Assembly (NCBI GenBank): GCA_900546495.1
Contig: URDN01000066.1
Location: 1 to 9,077, forward strand
DNA length: 9,077 nt
Direction of reading: 5' to 3'
Source of the DNA: an uncultured Lachnospiraceae bacterium
GTDB taxonomy: Bacteria; Bacillota; Clostridia; Lachnospirales; Lachnospiraceae
A program made the translations under genes and the position numbers. This document shows, one piece after another, positions 6,436 through 9,077 of the stretch; position 1 is the first letter of the stretch, and every line of letters starts with the position of its first letter. The notes beneath the pieces are model-generated. The model had not been told where the DNA came from and made no database searches. It saw nothing but the letters and a program-made list of their open reading frames with translations.

Positions 6436-6464
6436 ATTATAATAGATGCGTACTGCAATGTCAA
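6436..6464 (-). promoter_or_regulatory. Consensus sigma-70/sigma-A promoter of the oxidoreductase operon
   Basis: On the minus strand TTGACA (6459-6464) and TATAAT (6436-6441) are both perfect and separated by 17 bases. Predicted start near 6429, giving a leader of about 115 bases. Such a strong promoter upstream of a specialised respiratory-type operon implies that repression, not activation, sets expression. Confidence 0.9.
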
Positions 6465-6524
6465 CAAACTTTCTTTTCGTGTATTGAATCGTGTAATGAA
6501 TAAAAAATTTACATTACCGAAATA

Positions 6525-6587
6525 AAAAAAGGAAACATTTACCTCGACAAGCGATTGTTAGCTGACAAGGTAAATGTTTCCTTTTTT
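6525..6587 (-). terminator. Intrinsic terminator of the EF-G-like gene
   Basis: A perfect 20-bp inverted repeat (6525-6544 and 6568-6587) around a 23-base loop, starting 16 bases after the EF-G-like stop. Read on the minus strand the stem runs into seven T residues. The plus-strand side also ends in a T-run, so it could stop transcription both ways. It separates the EF-G-like transcript from the oxidoreductase operon. The loop is long for a terminator and can form a small ACAA/TTGT stem of its own. Confidence 0.92.
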
Positions 6588-6602
6588 CTCAAATATTAAA
6601 TT

Positions 6603-8675
6603 TTACACTTCTGCTCTCGCAGCCACTTCTTTTTCCTGTACATCAGACGGTGCCTGCTCATAGCGTGCGAACTCATACTCATAAGTTCCACTGCCGCCGG
6701 TCATTGAACGAAGATCAGTGTTGTAGCCAAACAGGGAGGACATCGGTACATCTGCGATGATCTCCTGTTTTCCACCTTCTACCGGATTCATTCCAAGTAC
6801 ACGGCCACGGCGTTTATTTAAATCTCCCATAATATCACCGGTATATTTGTCCGGTACCAATACTTTTACTGAAGCGATTGGCTCTAAAAGAATCGGCGAA
6901 GCATCCATAAATCCTTTTTTGAATGCCTGGATTGCTGCGGTCTTGAATGCCATCTCAGAGGAATCTACCGGATGGTAAGATCCATCGTATAATACAGCTT
7001 TTACACCCACTACCGGGTAACCTGCCAGCGGTCCGCGCTCTACGGATTCTTGAATACCTTTTTCTACAGCCGGGAAGTAGTTTTTCGGAACAGCACCACC
7101 AACTACGATCTGATCAAATTCATATGCTTCTTCCAGATTGCCGGATGGTTCAAATGTCATCTTAACGTGACCATACTGTCCATGTCCGCCGGACTGTTTT
7201 TTGTATTTGTACTCGACATCTGCTTTCTTGCGAATAGTCTCACGGAATGCAACCTTCGGCTGTTCTAATGTAATCTCTACTTTGTATTTCTCTTTTAATT
7301 TGCTTACCACTACATCCAGCTGCTGATCACCGATAGCATACAGCAGAGACTGATGATTCTCACTGTCATTGACAGCTTTCAGTGTCAGGTCTTCCTGCAT
7401 CATTTTCTGTAATGCCTGAGAAACTTTATCCACATCGGCTTTGTTTACCGGTTTGTAGCTCATGTATGTATATGGTTTGGATACTGCTGTCTTGATAAAG
7501 GTAAGCGGTGTTGCCTTCGTGGACAGAGTATCGGTTGTCACAACTTTATTTAATTTTGCAAGTGCTCCGATGTCGCCGGCGTGCAGCTCCGGTACTTCTT
7601 CCGGTTTGTTTCCGCGCAGTACATATAATTTACCGATTTTGTCATCCATACCGTGCTCTTCATTGTACATCACATCATCTGTCTTAATAACACCAGATGT
7701 CACTTTGATCAGAGAGTATTTTCCGATAAACGGATCCACGATGGTTTTGAAAATATATGCACTCTTTGCCTTTGCAAAGTTAAAATCTGCATCGTATACT
7801 TCGTTTGTTTTCACATTGATCGCTTTACACTGTTTTTTCTCCGGACTTGGCAAATATTTTACAATATCATCCAGTAAGGTGTAAATACCTTTTGCCATTG
7901 TACCGGAAGCCATGGAAATCGGAACCATACTGCCATCGCATACGTTGGTATGTAAAACCTGACGGATCTCATTCTCGGAGAAGGTATCACCGGAGAAATA
8001 ACGATCCATATATTCTTCGCTTGTCTCTGCAACGGACTCTAATAATGCTTCACGGCAGATCTCAAGATTTTCGAACGAATAATCCGGAACATCTGTCTTA
8101 TCAACGGTTCCGTCCTCTTTCCAGCGTTTTGCTTTCATCTGAATGACATTGACATAGCCAACAAACTGTCCGTTTTCACGGATTGGTAAATGTAACGGAG
8201 CTATCTTCTTTCCGTATAATTCCTGCAAGTCTACGACTACCTGACGGAAACTTGCGTTATCATCGTCCATATTTGTAACCCAGATCATACGTGGAAGATT
8301 ATATTTCTCGCAAATCTCCCATGCTTTCTGTGTACCGACTTCTACGCCGGCTTTACCATTTACCACAATAATTGCCGCATCGGCTGCAGCTGCTGCTTCT
8401 TCTACCTCACCGACAAAATCGAAAAATCCCGGGGTATCCAGCAGATTGATCTTAGTCTCTCTCCACTCGATCGGGACTACAGAAGTGCTGATGGAAAAAC
8501 CACGTTTGATTTCTTCTTTATCATAATCACTGATGGTATTGCCATCTGTGACATTTCCCATACGATTGGTAATTCCGGACAGGTAAGCCATTGCCTCAAC
8601 CATTGTTGTCTTTCCAGAACCCCCATGTCCCAGTAAAACTACGTTGCGGATCTTGTCAGTAGTATAAACGTTCAT
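6603..8675 (-). CDS. EF-G-like translational GTPase paralogue with degenerate GTPase motifs
   Basis: Protein of 690 residues with full EF-G architecture: G domain, domain II (about 290-390), domains III-V. The P-loop is GHGGSGKT (16-23) rather than AHIDAGKT. Switch I reads RGFSIST (58-64). The G3 motif is DTPGFFDF (80-87), with Phe84 where translational GTPases carry the catalytic His. The G4 motif NKMD reads TNMD (134-137). Domain IV is well preserved, including GGHGQYGHV, AVPKNYFPAVEKGI and GSYHPVDSSEMAF, and domain V keeps MGDLNKRRG. It should still bind ribosomes but may hydrolyse GTP slowly or read nucleotides differently. Start: the ATG at 8675, seven bases after GGAGG; the upstream ATG at 8705 coincides with the predicted transcription start. 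It stands alone, not in a str-type ribosomal operon, so it is unlikely to be the main EF-G. A tetracycline ribosomal-protection role seems unlikely, since those proteins keep DTPGH. Confidence 0.92.
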   Translation of the reverse strand: MNVYTTDKIRNVVLLGHGGSGKTTMVEAMAYLSGITNRMGNVTDGNTISDYDKEEIKRGFSISTSVVPIEWRETKINLLDTPGFFDFVGEVEEAAAAADAAIIVVNGKAGVEVGTQKAWEICEKYNLPRMIWVTNMDDDNASFRQVVVDLQELYGKKIAPLHLPIRENGQFVGYVNVIQMKAKRWKEDGTVDKTDVPDYSFENLEICREALLESVAETSEEYMDRYFSGDTFSENEIRQVLHTNVCDGSMVPISMASGTMAKGIYTLLDDIVKYLPSPEKKQCKAINVKTNEVYDADFNFAKAKSAYIFKTIVDPFIGKYSLIKVTSGVIKTDDVMYNEEHGMDDKIGKLYVLRGNKPEEVPELHAGDIGALAKLNKVVTTDTLSTKATPLTFIKTAVSKPYTYMSYKPVNKADVDKVSQALQKMMQEDLTLKAVNDSENHQSLLYAIGDQQLDVVVSKLKEKYKVEITLEQPKVAFRETIRKKADVEYKYKKQSGGHGQYGHVKMTFEPSGNLEEAYEFDQIVVGGAVPKNYFPAVEKGIQESVERGPLAGYPVVGVKAVLYDGSYHPVDSSEMAFKTAAIQAFKKGFMDASPILLEPIASVKVLVPDKYTGDIMGDLNKRRGRVLGMNPVEGGKQEIIADVPMSSLFGYNTDLRSMTGGSGTYEYEFARYEQAPSDVQEKEVAARAEV

Positions 8676-8711
8676 GTCATTTCCTCCAATACATAAAAAA
8701 ATCATGGTTAT

Positions 8712-8740
8712 ATTTTACTAAACTTTTCTCTTTTTTGCAA
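8712..8740 (-). promoter_or_regulatory. Promoter of the EF-G-like gene
   Basis: Minus-strand TTGCAA (8735-8740), 17-base spacer, TAAAAT (8712-8717). Predicted start near 8705 gives a leader of about 30 bases with GGAGG before the ATG. Both boxes deviate from consensus by one or two bases, so moderate strength is expected. Confidence 0.7.
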
Positions 8741-8902
8741 CCTTTTTATAAAAAATGCACAACTTTTATCAATATTTTCTCACAACATGACATTTTATCA
8801 GAAAGTAATCACTACAAATAATATGTAGAAACGGCATGATAATACTATTGTAGGTGTAATTTTTTAAGATAGCCGTTCCTTCTGATCGATCGTTTTACTT
8901 TT

Positions 8903-8916
8903 ACACTTTAAAGTGT
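8903..8916. promoter_or_regulatory. 14-bp perfect palindrome ACACTTTAAAGTGT, candidate operator
   Basis: The palindrome overlaps the -35 box of the rightward promoter by one base, a position typical for repressor or activator binding. No regulator in the window can be matched to it and I do not recognise the motif as a specific family's box. Confidence 0.5.
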
Positions 8917-8944
8917 TGACTTTTTTATTTAAATGCGTTATCAT
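8916..8944 (+). promoter_or_regulatory. Rightward sigma-A promoter facing out of the window
   Basis: TTGACT (8916-8921), 17-base spacer, TATCAT (8939-8944); each box is one base from consensus. Predicted start is near 8951. The transcript would contain the hairpins at 8993-9076, so the leader of the next gene is at least 125 bases. Confidence 0.7.
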
Positions 8945-8992
8945 GGCAAAAGATGTCACTAGAATACCATCGAATATATTTAAAAATATAGT

Positions 8993-9017
8993 AAAGCGGA
9001 CATTCGCAATCCGCTTT
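8993..9017. terminator. Hairpin, possible leftward terminator or rightward leader stem
   Basis: AAAGCGGA (8993-9000) pairs perfectly with TCCGCTTT (9010-9017) around nine bases. On the minus strand it is followed after a short gap by ATTTTT, so it could end a leftward gene from beyond the edge. On the plus strand no T-run follows and it would be the first stem of the leader. Confidence 0.35.
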
Positions 9018-9038
9018 CACTACTTACTCATGAATGCA

Positions 9039-9076
9039 GTCGCTTTGCGACCTGTCAGAGGGAGCTTTTAACTCCC
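9039..9076 (+). ncRNA. Two further hairpins in the rightward leader, possible structured regulatory RNA (truncated)
   Basis: GTCGC-TTT-GCGAC (9039-9051) and GGGAG-7-CTCCC (9060-9076) follow the first stem closely, giving three stems within about 85 bases of a long leader. I could not match it to a riboswitch or T-box consensus, and the region is cut by the window edge. Confidence 0.25.
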
Positions 9077-9077
9077 A

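Larger units (their letters stand above)
8741..9077. other. Divergent intergenic region without a recognisable gene
   Basis: No credible coding frame is visible on either strand. From 8741 to about 8900 I see AT-rich sequence and only a weak inverted repeat (AACGGC 8830-8835, GCCGTT 8872-8877). From 8903 onward it holds a palindrome, a rightward promoter and three small hairpins, listed separately. A gene on the plus strand beyond the right edge is likely. An ATG at 9030 opens a frame that stops at 9071, without a ribosome-binding site. Confidence 0.5.

Noticed and set aside
6315..6467. A longer oxidoreductase (930 residues) beginning at ATG 6467
   Set aside because: The 6467 ATG is upstream of the -35 box and the next (6437) lies in the -10 box; GTG 6314 has an AGGAGG site at the right distance.
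6492..6513. TGTAA-N12-TTACA upstream of the operon promoter as a CRP/FNR site
   Set aside because: Half-site spacing is wrong for that family (N6 expected) and the stretch is very AT-rich, so chance symmetry is likely.
8830..8877. AACGGC/GCCGTT inverted repeat as an RNA hairpin or operator
   Set aside because: Only six pairs across a 36-base AT-rich gap; no supporting context.

Overview
The window looks like a chromosomal segment of an anaerobic, low-to-mid-GC Firmicute, most likely a gut-type Lachnospiraceae. The grounds are strong AGGAGG ribosome-binding sites, 17-bp-spaced sigma-A promoters, a Clostridia-type EF-G paralogue and a cytoplasmic molybdenum/tungsten oxidoreductase built for anaerobic metabolism. 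The taxonomic placement is inferred from protein style, not from a marker gene. All five operon genes and the EF-G-like gene lie on the minus strand, so the biological order runs from high to low coordinates.

Right edge to 6603: an intergenic region of about 400 bases (8676-9077) holds a minus-strand promoter for the EF-G-like gene and, facing the other way, a plus-strand promoter with a 14-bp perfect palindrome abutting its -35 box. That promoter reads into a hairpin-rich leader that leaves the window. The EF-G-like gene (6603-8675) is monocistronic and ends in a strong hairpin terminator (6525-6587). Its GTPase domain has lost the catalytic histidine and the NKxD motif, while the ribosome-facing domain IV is intact.

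6464 to 129: a consensus promoter (TTGACA-17-TATAAT) with a TTGGTATACCAA operator-like palindrome just downstream drives a five-gene operon: a molybdopterin (Mo/W-bisPGD) catalytic subunit; a 16-cysteine, four-[4Fe-4S] DmsB/NrfC-type subunit; a TorD-type chaperone; an AsrA/sulfhydrogenase-beta-like iron-sulfur subunit; and an AsrB/sulfhydrogenase-gamma-like FAD/NAD(P)/[2Fe-2S] subunit. No Tat signal, membrane anchor or quinone-binding subunit is visible. The simplest reading is a soluble enzyme: NAD(P)H to FAD to FeS (AsrB-like), to FeS (AsrA-like), to the four-cluster subunit, to Mo/W. The substrate cannot be read from the sequence.

Between the catalytic subunit and the four-cluster subunit sit two head-to-tail 150-bp units (149/150 identical). 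Each contains a duplicate of the last 26 bases of the catalytic gene, stop codon included, followed by a 124-base fold-back sequence. It looks like insertion of a small MITE-like palindromic element that regenerated the gene's 3' end, then a tandem duplication. Left of the operon, the first ~60 bases are GC-rich (about 65%) and open in both directions, possibly the edge of another gene or repeat.
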